Assembly: GCA_018296165.2 (NCBI GenBank)
Contig: JACKQL020000065.1
Span: forward strand, 62,001 to 126,000
Origin: Termitomyces sp. T153
Taxonomy: Eukaryota; Basidiomycota; Agaricomycetes; Agaricales; Lyophyllaceae
Direction of reading: 5' to 3'
Length of the DNA: 64,000 nucleotides
Shown: piece after piece, positions 34,913 through 46,500 of the stretch
How the letters are laid out: every line of letters begins with the position of its first letter
How positions within the stretch are numbered: position 1 is the first letter of the stretch
Program-made: the position numbers and the translations under genes
Notes under the pieces: model-generated
What the model saw: the letters and a program-made list of their open reading frames with translations, nothing else
Told to the model about the DNA's origin: nothing
Database searches by the model: none

Positions 34913-35702
34913 ATGGTTTGTTGCCACATTTTTTCCAGTAGCATGTTGAGCCTTAGCGAAATAGCAGGTTGTAGGTGACCGGATACACTGGGCCATGAAA
35001 ACATCTGGCGAAGCCTTCATTGTGCGAACAGACATTAGGATTCTGAAACTGCCACAGGTAGATACAATATAGGCTTGCTAGTATTTGGACTGTCTACTTT
35101 GACTGAGTAAAATTCCTCGTTCGGGTTCAGAGGACCGTTATCTTGCTTGTTTGAATGAGTGTCTTATGTATACAGTGACCTCCTCGGGTTCATCACCGCA
35201 CGCATTCTGCCGTTAAGTATTACCATCTTCTGGACTAGTACAGAGGTACGTCAGTTATACAAATGTGCCTGTATATGCAATTCAAGAAATCAAGATCTCC
35301 AGCTGATTGGCTACTTTGCATGTGCGAAATCAATCATAACTTTGGTAGTAACTTAACAATCTAAAATCGTCATTTGGGAGGACGAGTCAAGTGGTATCTC
35401 GTGGTCCCGTTCCGTAACCCTTTGAACTTGCCGCACCTACTCTGGTCTCTGGTCTAAAAGACTTTACGATCTTTCTCGCCATTGTATCAACGTATATGTA
35501 CAAAACTAAACTCAAGACATCTCTATGCGGTACTACGCTACGAACTCTTGTCCAAATCGGATAGATCTAAAGGTCCTCTTCGCACGCAGTTATAAGTACT
35601 AGGTCCCACAAGAAAAGTATCAAGTTGCCAATTCCTCATTCTCTGCGAATTCGTTAACGGAGTGACGATATATTAAATGAGGATGACCTACTGTGCCTCA
35701 CA
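34913..35702. other. Spacer between convergent cerato-platanin genes
   Basis: 790 bp between two gene 3' ends. No coding frame or obvious repeat was found. Confidence 0.6.
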
Positions 35703-36131
35703 TTACAGGCCACAGACTGAGGCGTCAACCTGGGTTGCTTTGGCATCAACACGTCCCAGGAATATCGCCTGATTGTCCGTCAACTCGTTCATCGCCGACA
35801 ACGCGATATTGAAGCCCGTGGCAGCATGATCTATCGCCAACACGCTGATCGACTTCGAGACTCCCTGAGGATTGGTGTATGTGAGGTTCCAGCACGTTCC
35901 ACAATTGACTGAGTTGAAGCCCCCGACAGCGGCGGCACCACCGATGTGCGGAAAATTGGGTAGGGAACCGAAAGTTGTGAAGCCACGTGGGAGGAGGCCG
36001 TTTGGACCATCAGAGCAAGAAACGGTGGCAAGTGAAGCCACTGCATCGTCGTAGACTTGGTCGAAAGAGACACTGTCGGCAAGGGCTAAAGCGGGGATAA
36101 CGAGGAACGCTAGGATAGACGTAGACTTCAT
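35703..36131 (-). CDS. Cerato-platanin family secreted protein 2
   Basis: 142 aa in one exon on the minus strand, starting MKSTSILAFLVIPALALA (signal peptide). Family landmarks are VSFDQVYDDAVASL, VSCSDGPNGL, NCGTCWNLTY and terminal SVCGL, giving four conserved cysteines as in copy 1. The two proteins share a framework (CSDG.NGL, GFTT.GSL, CGTCW.LTYT, S.NVLA/SVLAIDHA) but differ at many positions, so this is an old duplication. A minus-strand TATA-like CATATAAGAGG lies about 100 bp upstream of the start. The frame stays open upstream of this ATG without another ATG close to the signal peptide, so the start is firm. Confidence 0.95.
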   Translation of the reverse strand: MKSTSILAFLVIPALALADSVSFDQVYDDAVASLATVSCSDGPNGLLPRGFTTFGSLPNFPHIGGAAAVGGFNSVNCGTCWNLTYTNPQGVSKSISVLAIDHAATGFNIALSAMNELTDNQAIFLGRVDAKATQVDASVCGL

Positions 36132-37899
36132 GGTAAAGATACGAGTGTTGGTAGTTTGAGTGTCAATGGAGCGACGTGCGAGGTCGAAGCTTGTTAGCTG
36201 ACTGAAGAGCCAGTCCTTTCTCCCGACCCCTCTTATATGCCGGTCCTCTAACGGACGGCTCTTTGAATTCCCCAGAGATCTGGAGCTTAACAACACTCGG
36301 AGTTTACAAAATCACGACACAGCGGTAATACGCCTCCGTGTGAACCTATTTTGACTAGACCTGCCCGTATTTCATTTGTCATTTGTCGAGAGTATATTCT
36401 GAGAGATCACAAGGTATCATAAGACGGAGTCGAATGGCCGGGAGAAGGTCAGTATTAGCCATGCCAAGGACGGCATCGATCAGAATCAGAGCGGATATCG
36501 TAGTTCACGGACATCAGACTGAGAGAGAGCTTCAGGGAAATTTCCGAGTAAGTTACCACAGAGGATCGGTCAAATAGTTCGAAAGTCCTCGGAAATTCAC
36601 AACTTGCCTCGACAACCTTAGGGTCTGTTCGGATCTTATTAATATGTGCTTCAGCCTTGAGTGAGGCTTGACATAAGTTTCCTTTTTGAAGTTACCGCCA
36701 TCCCTACCCTCTGCTCGGTGCTCAACAAGGCCATCCATCAGTCCCTCCTCGTCTGGATCTGACCAAGAAGCTTGGTGCGTTCTGGATCTGCCTTTCCCAG
36801 TTGAGTTGGAGGTACTGCTTCAGAGAGTTGATAGGCCTGATAAGCAAAAGACATAGCCATGATAGCTGTAGAACACGTCGAATGGCGACGAACAAGGACA
36901 AATTTGACATGTCGTTACTTGCACTAGTTGCCTAATAATTGGACTTCTCATTTTAGACAAGTTTGCCAAATAGACCCTTATATAAATAGACCCTTATATA
37001 ATCAACTCACACATTTTTAACCTAGCTGAATCCTGACTGAAGCACTAGCCAAGAACCATATGTAACCAATGATTCTAGCCACTAGTCAGAACCAACTCCC
37101 CCATGACGGCATTTTTCCAAATCCCAATGCAGGAAGCTCATATCTCAAAGACAAAAAGGACAATCACGTGATCCCTTGTGGAACAACCTCTCGAGAATAC
37201 GCAAGGGTCAGTGTTACTAGCTATAGGTGTTTATTACTAGGTGTTACTAGGTGTTACTGGTGATTTGTTTCAAAAATGCCGCGACCACGCTTGTATTGTG
37301 TTGTACGCCGATACAGCTCAATGTAGTTCTGTGGACGTCGCACATTGGCCTAGTGACACTAAGTACGAGAAAGAAGGTCCAAAAATTGTCGCTAAGTTCC
37401 CATCTAGAAGGAAGTTCAAGTTCTACCACTGACTCGGAGGCTTATTTTAAACGTTCAACATTGAGACATTCTTACCCGTATTGATCATGATATTCTCCAA
37501 GGATTCTTGCTTCTTGCATGATCGTTACTATTAGTGCCAATCAGTGTGGCAGATCATGCCGCTGATTCAAGGTTTATCATCGCGTTTGTCGGTGACGAAG
37601 GAGTTAACGAGCAAGCAAGCGACATTCCTAGGGCGTGTTGTGGTCTGTGAGACATCGTAAGTCGTTCAATAATATGATCCAATCTGACAATACAATGCAC
37701 AAGATGCGGAAACCGTAAACTCCAGATATTTATCTGAGCATCTTGTATAACCGCGCGTGAGAATGATCTGTTATATATCGCACCAAGAAGTTTGCATCTG
37801 GGTTCAGCATTATATGTACATAGCATATAGCGATATATGACGTTGGAACAAAAAAATCAATCAAACCGAAAGTCACAGCAAGTACGAAGATATTATGGG
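36132..37899. other. Intergenic region, nothing supported
   Basis: About 1.77 kb without a motif-bearing frame. A short direct repeat (tagacccttatata, about 36972-37001) and a local TAGGTGTTAC triplication (about 37236-37259) are visible. Confidence 0.55.
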
Positions 37900-40800
37900 T
37901 TAACGTCGTTCTCTTACTTTGAGCCACACGACAGTGATCACACCAATTGCAAAGCCTGCAATAAATGCGAACAGCACAAGTACATCACGATAATAGTTGT
38001 TTGCGCCGAAACCAAAGAGCTGGTTACTGTGCATTAGCTGGAAGGGAGGTGCGTGTCGGCGGACTCGGAGAGCTTACCAAATTCATGATCAGACTGGCAG
38101 ATACGCTGACAGGTACGCCTTGGAGAGTATCTTGAATTAGGAGGCCTGAACCCACCTCATTGACTGAGAGTGCTTCTAGGGTATATTTGAGGGGGCATAA
38201 CCACTGTAACCAACGGAGGACTGGCGGGATTGCATTGAGATGGACAAAGAACCCAGCGAATGTCATTTGATAGAGTGCCGACAGCGCCGAGAGAAGGATT
38301 GCTACGCCACCGTTATTGAATAATGCACCAAGAAGGAAATTCTAGGGAAAACATCAAGTCAGGAATGACAGAAAAAAGAGATGAAAATAGATCATACAAA
38401 AAGAGTCATTGCTAAGGTATATAATACAAGAATGAAGAGAAACTTGAAGAAATGGGCTGCGTCGTGAGCGAGGCCTGCCATCCAATATGTGCTAGAGCGA
38501 ACGTGAGGATAAGTTGAAGGAAGAGAATGAGCTTCATACACAGATGAGACGATGATGGTGGGAATGATACGCAGTGGAACAACGTCAAAAATGAACCGCG
38601 ACAACAACCAAGAGGTCGGACTGAGAACGGTCAGACATTGTCTATCATATCGAAGAAAATTAGATCTACCTGTAGTACAAACTTGACCGTTCTCGAAGGA
38701 AGAGAGGACGAGTTTCGACTACGTTGTACAATGCACTCAACGACGAGAAAGCAATAAGTGCGCCCTGCAGAATTGTCCGTTATCATTTGTTCTGTCAAGT
38801 CTATTTGTGATGTTTCACTCACCAAAAAGAATAAACAACCAACACGCGCTTGGAAGCCTGCGATGGATGTATCTATCTTGTAGTAGAGCCCACCTGTTTT
38901 CCTTGCTATGGATACACGCGCATACATTGAACAGGCGAGAGTTCTTACCACAGAAGACCCCGAGGACCGAAGCGACTACTACATGGGTCAGGAACAACGT
39001 CTTGTCTCTGAAATTCTAATTAGATTCGCTAGGTAGTGGATTACGCGATCCTACCTTTGTAGAATCTTCCATTCCCTCCAAGCAAGGACCTGAAGCTGAG
39101 TCAAGAACGATGCGACACACTTTGAATTTCGTCTCGAGCTAGCTTTAGTCAGGGATGAGAAGTCATCAGGTAGAACAGCATTGACTTGGCTATCGGAGGA
39201 TGTAGCTTGGTTTTTTTCCGTCGATTCAACACCAGATTCTCCATCGACTGGCTCATTAGCACTTGTGGTCTTATCTTTCTCGCTGATCTGGAAAAGCGAT
39301 ACGCTGGGGTCGCTGGCAATGTCCAAAAGATAATCGGCAACATTGTAACCTGACGGGTATGCTGGTACTACACCCGAAGCAACTCTCGCAAAGTATTCGG
39401 AAGGCGCAAAACCTCCTGGGCCAGAATATAAAGCACGCCCATGTGATAAGAGAAGGATTGAATCGAAGGACTGGTAAAGCTTAGAGCTGGCCCGCGCGGA
39501 ATGAACTTTCAATTTGAAGAGAGGGAAAGGAAAGGACCGTTACCTAGGCTGATGGATGGAGGCGATAACTGGTATAGGATTGACAGGATCGTGAGCGATA
39601 TCGTGAAGAATCTGGGCAACACGAGACGCAGAAACAGAGTCAAGACCTATGATGCAGAGTGAGATCTATTAGATGAATAGAAGATAAATGAAGAAACGCA
39701 TACCTGAAGTCGGCTCATCCAAGATAAGAACGTCAGGGCGGGAGATCAACTCCAAACCAATGCTAACCCTCCTCATCTCACCACCACTAATGCCTCTCGT
39801 TTTGCCTCCCATGGTTTCGTTATGACCGATACGAACATCCCTGAGCGATGAGATACCAAGCTTCGCCAGAAGTTCTCCAACCATCTCGCGTTTTTCGATA
39901 TCCTTGATATTTTCAGGAAGTCGCAAACGGGCTGCGAACAACAATGCCTCGTATACAGTCAAGGTGGGAGGAAGGACATCTTGTTGAGGAACAAAACCAA
40001 TCCTTGGGGCCACAGCTCCTGATGAACCACCTTTGGCAGGGTATTTGACAGTTCCGACAACGAATCCGGACTTGTGTTTGCCGGCGAGGATCTCTGCAAG
40101 AGTGGTCTTTCCAGCTCCTAAACAGTAATTAAGTTAAATATAAATGAGAAGGGAGTTGAAGATCAATTCACCACTAGGACCTAAGATTGCCATCATCTGA
40201 CCTGCCTTGACAGACCCCGAAACATCGTCGAGTATGTTTCTTTCTTCATGGGCGTGGAAGAGGCCAAAGCAGCTTGATGAGTTAACAACCGAATACGTTA
40301 TACCCTCCCAATGAACATCGACTTGCATACCCGCATTGTCACTCTGTTGTTTATTGCGAGCCCTCCTTTGCCTTATGTAGCCGAATAGGATGAGAAGTAA
40401 TGCCACGAGAATCAGCCCTCCGACTACAGCTAAACCGGCGATCACACCTCCACTGAGGGATTTTCCGCCAGAATTGTCCGAAGCACTGATATTTCCACTA
40501 GTATCGATCACACCCTGCCTAACACATTCCCCAAATGAGCAGCCATTGAGGGTGAGACCTGAGGGTGGAAACAGCGTCAAAAGCTCCTTTTGTTGGAACT
40601 GACAAGTAGCTGTATTGGTCGAATTATCGAGAGCACCGCAATGGATACTGAGGGTGCCAGCGAGGCCATTGATAACTGTTGCGAGGTCGAGAGCTGAGAC
40701 TCCTCCACAGAAAGTTGTTCCAGTTCTACATGTACAACGTAGGTTCTGGCAGTCCCAATTCGCACTGGATGTACCATTTCCGAGCGTTTGGGAACATGTA

Positions 40801-41446
40801 TCGGCCTCGCAGTAGAATTGCTCGACGCCAGCGTAGAATAATTGCACAGAAACGGTTCCAGCTTCACCAAACGTGGTCGTATTTGGTATCGGCGAGAGAG
40901 AAGGTTGTAAGGTGCGCATAATATTTAGAGTGGATTCAAGAGGGAAAATTGCTTGGAGAGTAGGATTCTATCACATAGCGTCATGAGATCACCAAGCGTA
41001 GAGATATTGAACTGGCAACGTACGTTTACTTGGCAGCTCATTTGACTAGCTGCGTATACTCTGGGAGTGGTATTGCATGCCAAAGTATTGTTCTGGCCAT
41101 CCTGCACACCTATGACTGAAGTCGAAGTGGAAGGTGCCCCGCCAGATGCGACAAACGCTCCCTGACAAGCATTGGATGTTCTGCAGACATTACAGCCGGT
41201 TCCAGTCCAGCCCTGCTGACATGAACACCCAGATGCCGTCAGATTGGCAAAAGAGTTCAAGCTAGGTGTAAGCGGACGTTGAGTGCCCTCGAAAATATTC
41301 CCACCACATGCGAGCTCTGAGCATGTGGGCCCTCCTGTACCAACAGGACAAGCACAGCTAGAACCGTTTTGAAATCCGTAGTTTTCACAAGTCTGCCCGA
41401 AGACGAGCTTGGCAGCAAACAGAACGATTGCAAGCCATGAATACAT
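37900..41446 (-). CDS. ABCG-type half transporter with Cys-rich lumenal domain (ADP1-like)
   Basis: Multi-exon gene, roughly 1,000 aa, on the minus strand. It starts MYSWLAIVLFAAKLVFGQTC (signal peptide) and continues with EGF-like cysteine-rich repeats (GFQNGSSCACPVGTGGPTC; CSCQQGWTGTGCNVC), then a membrane helix (GGVIAGLAVVGGLILVALLL). The ATP-binding cassette follows: Walker A GPSGAGKTT is split by the intron at 40118-40171, the Q-loop is in FVPQQD, the signature is GISGGEMRRVSIG, Walker B is VLILDEPTSG and the switch His is in VIASIHQPS. Membrane segments follow to the end, including a helix near GFAIGVITVVWLK. Exon 1 is 41446-41024 and exon 2 is 40967-40172. This order (lumenal Cys-rich, helix, NBD, TMD) matches yeast Adp1; the substrate is unknown. 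The first frame extends on a TTG codon but the first ATG is 41446. Confidence 0.92.
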
Positions 41447-41726
41447 GGCTTTCAACGCTGAGATCCCTCAAGTGCTTGCTCAAGTCGATAGAAAGCGTTC
41501 GTTGCTAGTGCGGCTGAGACGATTTAGAGCTGGCAATGTGGGAGCACATAGAAAGGCCCTCCCGTCTCGATAAGTATATATATTCTTAGTCCCCCAAGTG
41601 ATGTATTTTGGTACATAACTCCTTTTGGATTGCTTTGGTCATCACATCGAATTTCCGAGTTCCGGGTCCTTGGAGCTCAACGTAAACATCTCAACGTTTA
41701 ACTCTTGACTTCAAGTTTCTGTAGCA
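41447..41726. promoter_or_regulatory. Divergent promoter region, ABC transporter / COX17
   Basis: A 280-bp spacer between divergent start codons. A TATA-like AGTATATATATTC sits at about 41573-41585, about 130 bp from the transporter start and 145 bp from COX17. Confidence 0.45.
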
Positions 41727-42079
41727 ATGTTTGGGAAGGTGCGCCTAACATTTGCTTGCTGTAGCGCTGCTAATATAGCGCAATCTCGATCACAGATATC
41801 TTCTCTATGGTCATCCTCAGAGCCTGAGGTGCCCTATGATCCAACTAACCCGAAAATGAATCCCTTGAACCCACAGGGCCTGAAACCGTACGGCTTGTCT
41901 GTTCCGAATTTATCGTGTGGTGTTCAATTGCAACTGCCAGGTGCTGCGCGTGCCCCCAAACGAAATCCGCTCGAGATGACTGTTTCCTGAAGTATGGTCA
42001 ACCAGAGGCCACTGAGAAGTGCAAGGAACTTGTCCAGAACCATATTACCTGTATGCAGAACCTTGGTTTCAAAATATAA
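41727..42079 (+). CDS. COX17: Cytochrome c oxidase copper chaperone Cox17
   Basis: Carries Cu(I) in the mitochondrial intermembrane space to Sco1/Cox11 for cytochrome oxidase assembly. Three exons (41727-41738, 41796-41887, 41941-42079) give 80 aa. The motif LKPCCACPQTKSARDDC has the copper-binding CCxC (Cys36, 37, 39), with the intron falling just after the Lys-Pro codons. The paired cysteines of the CHCH fold follow (Cys49, Cys62, Cys72), and the tail GFKI is the family ending. Spacing between Cys49 and Cys62 is 12 residues, longer than in animals. The first exon is only 12 nt (MFGK); starting at the internal Met25 (41856) is the alternative and would give 56 aa. Reading without the second intron gives a false 87-codon frame that loses the CHCH part. 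Confidence 0.93.
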
Positions 42080-43548
42080 CGGTGCTTCGGTTCTTCGCTC
42101 ATAAAAGTTGATCAAACAAGCTTTAGAAAGAGTGTGGATATCAAAGTTGTATTTCCTCCCTCTGTTCGAGTATGCTCTGGCAATACATCACTATTGGCTA
42201 GCAATCATGTCATTCCGCCGGGTAAGAAACGTTGCGTACTCGGTGAATTATACAAAATTACAGCTTATACCAACATATGCACGGTTGATCTACACTAAGG
42301 AAAAAATTCTAGCACGCATTGTGTTTAATTGAGTTTATTGAATAATTTATTGTTCTTTATTAAATAATTTATTGTTCTTTACATGGTCTCAAGTGTGGTT
42401 GGACAATCAAACTTGTTCTCAGGCTCCAAGACGAAGATAAAAATACATTTTCTAAATTGAAATCACGAAAGGTAAATTAGCAACAGTAGAAACTATACGG
42501 GAGTCGGGAAAAATAAGGAGAATCAGTACAAATAAGGGAGACAAGCTGCACGGACACGGAGTACAGAAGAGGTTCCAGGGCATACAACGCGGTTTGGAGG
42601 GTTGAAACGCGTCATGTTGAGGGTGGTGGGTTGGTTAGTCCACGGTAAGTCCACGGCGCGTCGTGAAAGTTGGGCATTTCGGCGGCGTATTATATTGGAA
42701 CGTTGATCAAAGCTTGATGTAGTACACGAGGCTCGAGCATGCGCGCACGCGCATGTGTAGCGAGAAATGAGCGGGTCACGGCGAGAGGGCTGAGGGGGGC
42801 GGGGACTGTAGAGAGCGAGAACTGCAATATGAAAGGCTGAAAAGGGTAATACTATTGTAGAATACTAGGAGTAGCATGACGCGAGCGGCTAAGAAGTGGG
42901 AAAGAACTTACAGGGCATCTTGCTCATGGCAGCTAGGGAGGACAGCCTTGAGAGGACGTAGGTAAAGGCCTGTTTGACACGTCAACAACGTTGGAGTACT
43001 TCCCGTCCTGCTGCGTCCGCGTCACCCTTCATTGACCCCTGTTGTGCCTCGGGCAAAATTTTGATGGGGTACATAAAATATTTGATGGTTCCTCGAATAC
43101 TTGTCTAAGCTGTAATAAAAATAACATCTGTCAGTCTTAGTTTTGTTTGCACCATTGTTTACAACGTTATAGACTCGACGCGCATGCGGGTCGCATCTCC
43201 CTAGAACTGCACATGACACAAGTGGGTATAATACGTTATTTTACAATATCTCAGCCACTCATACAGACCTAAAGCTGAACACTTACAGATCAGGTACTGA
43301 TGGGACAGATTGAGGCTTTTTGGCTGAAATTTGCTGTCGGCTAAGCCTTGGCTAGGGCCCCCAACAAGCTCCTATTCGAAATCTTCCAAGCCTATTATGT
43401 AGACGGCTGAGTGATGAGTAGATAGCCTTTGATAAGGGATTCCGGTACCCGCTTGCTTGGGTCGCCGTACAAGGGCAGACAAGGTCATCTAGCTTCCCCT
43501 TACATAGTCTCAAGCGTCCAGATCCACTCTTTCTGGTCCGCCATCTCC
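42080..43548. other. Intergenic region, nothing coding
   Basis: About 1.47 kb upstream of the P-type ATPase. It contains a tandem 22-bp duplication of (t/g)aataatttattgttcttta at about 42337-42380 and CG-rich alternating tracts near 42736-42757. Confidence 0.55.
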
Positions 43549-46500
43549 ATGGTCATCGTCATGGATCCCACTTCAAAAAATTCCGCACCTCAAGATCAGG
43601 TTTCTTCGCCCATCGAAGAAATTACCACGGCGCGTGCCGTCGTCCTTCCTGCTGATGTAGTCGAACACGATGAAAAGTCTGTCAATATTCTGCGTCAAAG
43701 AGGAGTGGAATTGCACCGTTCTATGACCCAGGAGGACAAAGAGCTGTCCGCGGCGGGATACGAGCATTTGGAAGCGCAGAAGATCAAATCCGGGACCCCA
43801 ACTAGTGGTGCAGAAGTCGACATCCAGGAGCATCAACTTCCGTTCTTGAAAATTGAGGAGACTCTACACACCTCAATTGACACTAAGGACGCAGCGAATT
43901 CATATGGCTTATCGACGACTGAGGCTCAAGCTCGCCTTCAGCGAGATGGCCCAAATATCCTGACCCCGCCCAAAAAGAAGTCCGCTTTGAGGAAGGTATG
44001 TCGGCTCCTCGATGACATTGCCACATGTTGTCGCTTATAGGTACTTGATCCACAGTTCCTCGATCGCCTTTTCACTATGTTTAACGTCCTTCTTATGATC
44101 GCCGGCGTTCTTGAATACGTCCTTTTGGGAATAGACTTTAAAGTAGTGTCTCTTACTTGACCTCGTATGCTCATCATAACGAAGTCTGATTATTTATAAG
44201 GCTAACTTCCAAAACACATATCTTGGAGGGATCTTGATTGCGGTAGCATTTGTCAACGCCTCGATCGACTTCTACCAGATTCAGAAGTCGGAGGCTATTC
44301 TCGCATCTTTTTTGGCCATGATTCCTCCATCTTGTCGCGTTGTTCGTGACGGAACGATCTCAAATATTGCCGCGGCAGATCTCGTTAAGGGTGATGTAGT
44401 ACTCCTGGTGCGTGAATGACGCATCATGTGGGTAATTATCCATCAATGAGCTCTCGCGAATATAGCGCACGGGTGACAAGACGCCTGCAGATCTGCTGTT
44501 ATTTTCGGCCACCGACCTTAAGGTTGATAACAGTAGTCTTACGGGGGAGTCCGAACCGCAAGAGCGTTTTCCGCTGCCTGCGGGTTCTCAACTTCGTCCC
44601 CCTGAAGCCGAAAACCTGGTAAAGACATCCATCTTGCCCAATGTGAATTGATCCCCTGAAATGATAAATGATACTTGTTAGGTTTTCAACTCTACTCTCG
44701 TCGTCAATGGCGAAGCATGGGGCAGTGAGTCATTTTCTTGCTGCGTCACGGTCATGTTTGACGTGACATGCTAGTTGTGGTACGAACCGGAGACCACACT
44801 TTCATTGGCTAGTATAGCCATTCTATTCTCATACCTATCCTAACATTATTGCAGGTCAAATTGCCAGCTTGACTGGAGGTGAGAATGGTAATGAAAGTCC
44901 TCTTGCCCGCGAGATGTGCGTTCGTAGCCCATTATATTGTACTCTACCAATACACTCTCATCTAGCGCGCGCTTTGTTATGATCGTTTCTTGTATTGCTA
45001 TTCTCTTCGCCGTCGTTTTCTTCGCTGTAGGTATTACAACCGTGTATAAAGGTCAAGCAGCGCGCACCGTGACGTTTGCTGTTTCCGTCCTCGTCGCCTT
45101 CGTCCCAGAGGGACTCCCGTCCGTCGTCACCCTTCTTCTTTCCATCGCTGCGAAAAGGATGGCCAAGCAAAATGTGCTGGTAAAGGACTTGCAGGGAGTT
45201 GAAACACTTGGTCAGTAGTTCATCATCCTCTTGTTTCTGTTTCTTGATCATTGTACAATTGCCAGGTTCTGTAAATCCACTGCCATTCGTCATCTAAAGT
45301 CGAAGTATTGAATGGATTTTACAGCTTACGCTACTCGCGACTGACAAGACAGGCACTCTTACAAGGAACCAAATGACTGTAAGCTCTCTATCTTGTCATG
45401 ATAATGCGAAGACTCAGTTTGTACTAGGTGACCAATTTGTGGAGTGGTATTCAAATGTATACAGCCTTCCAGGTGTGCCAAGTCCTCTTTTGCTCCTTTT
45501 TCCGCTGAATCGTAGATTTCTAGTCAAATAACGATGAGGAGGGCGTCTCCCAGTTCTCCATCAGTGCTTCCGGCATGGCGGAAATTGTGGATATCGCTGC
45601 GCTCAACTCGCGCATCAAATTTGACAGAATGGATGTGCCGTTCGAACAGAGGAATATTCTTGGTGATGCCACAGAGACAGGTCTAGCACGATTTGCTGGC
45701 CGCCATATCGAATCAGACTACGACGACCATGTCAAGAGGTATCCCAAGGTTTTTGAAGGTATTCATTTTTTCTCGTGTTTATCTCACGTACTTATGCTCA
45801 AAAGTGCCCTTCAATTCATCCAACAAATGGGCATTAGTCATCGTGCGTTTTGTCCTAAAATCTTGTATTATTCGCCGGCAGCTGCTGACCTGTAATCTCA
45901 GCTCAACAAGCCTCATGCATCTGGCTATTTGACATCTTATCTCAAAGGAGCTCCGGAACGGGTGCTCGCTAGATGTACCACGTACGTTAAGGACGGAGTT
46001 TTATACCCCATTACAGAAGAATTCACTGCTTCGTTTGACGCTGCGTACAATGTACGATATCCCCTTCTAAGGGTTATAATTTTTACTGACTCAAAGTATA
46101 GTATATGGCATCGAGAGGACACCGTGTTATCGCCTGCGCACAATACCTTCTTCCTGGGGACAAGTATCCATTGAAGTATCAATTTTCCAAGAATGATACG
46201 GATTATCCCAGCTCTGACTATTGTTTCGTTGGGCTTATATCCCTCGAGGATCCGCCTAAGCACGGAGTTCGAGAAGCCATTGGAAAGCTTCGACTGGCAG
46301 GAATCAAAGTTATGATGGTAACAGGTCAGTTTGTCTGTCTTAAACTACTTCTGCCGCTCAAAACCAAGACTAGGTGACCACCCTAAAACTGCCGAGGCAA
46401 TCGCGCGTAAGATCAACTTGATCTTGGGCGACACTCGTGCCACACTGGCCGAGAAGACTGGCAGACCAATTGAGGCAGTCTACGAAGACGAAGTCAGCGC

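Noticed and set aside
41727..41990. 87-codon uninterrupted frame at the COX17 locus
   Set aside because: It reads through two introns; the spliced form recovers the CCxC and CHCH motifs and the GFKI tail.
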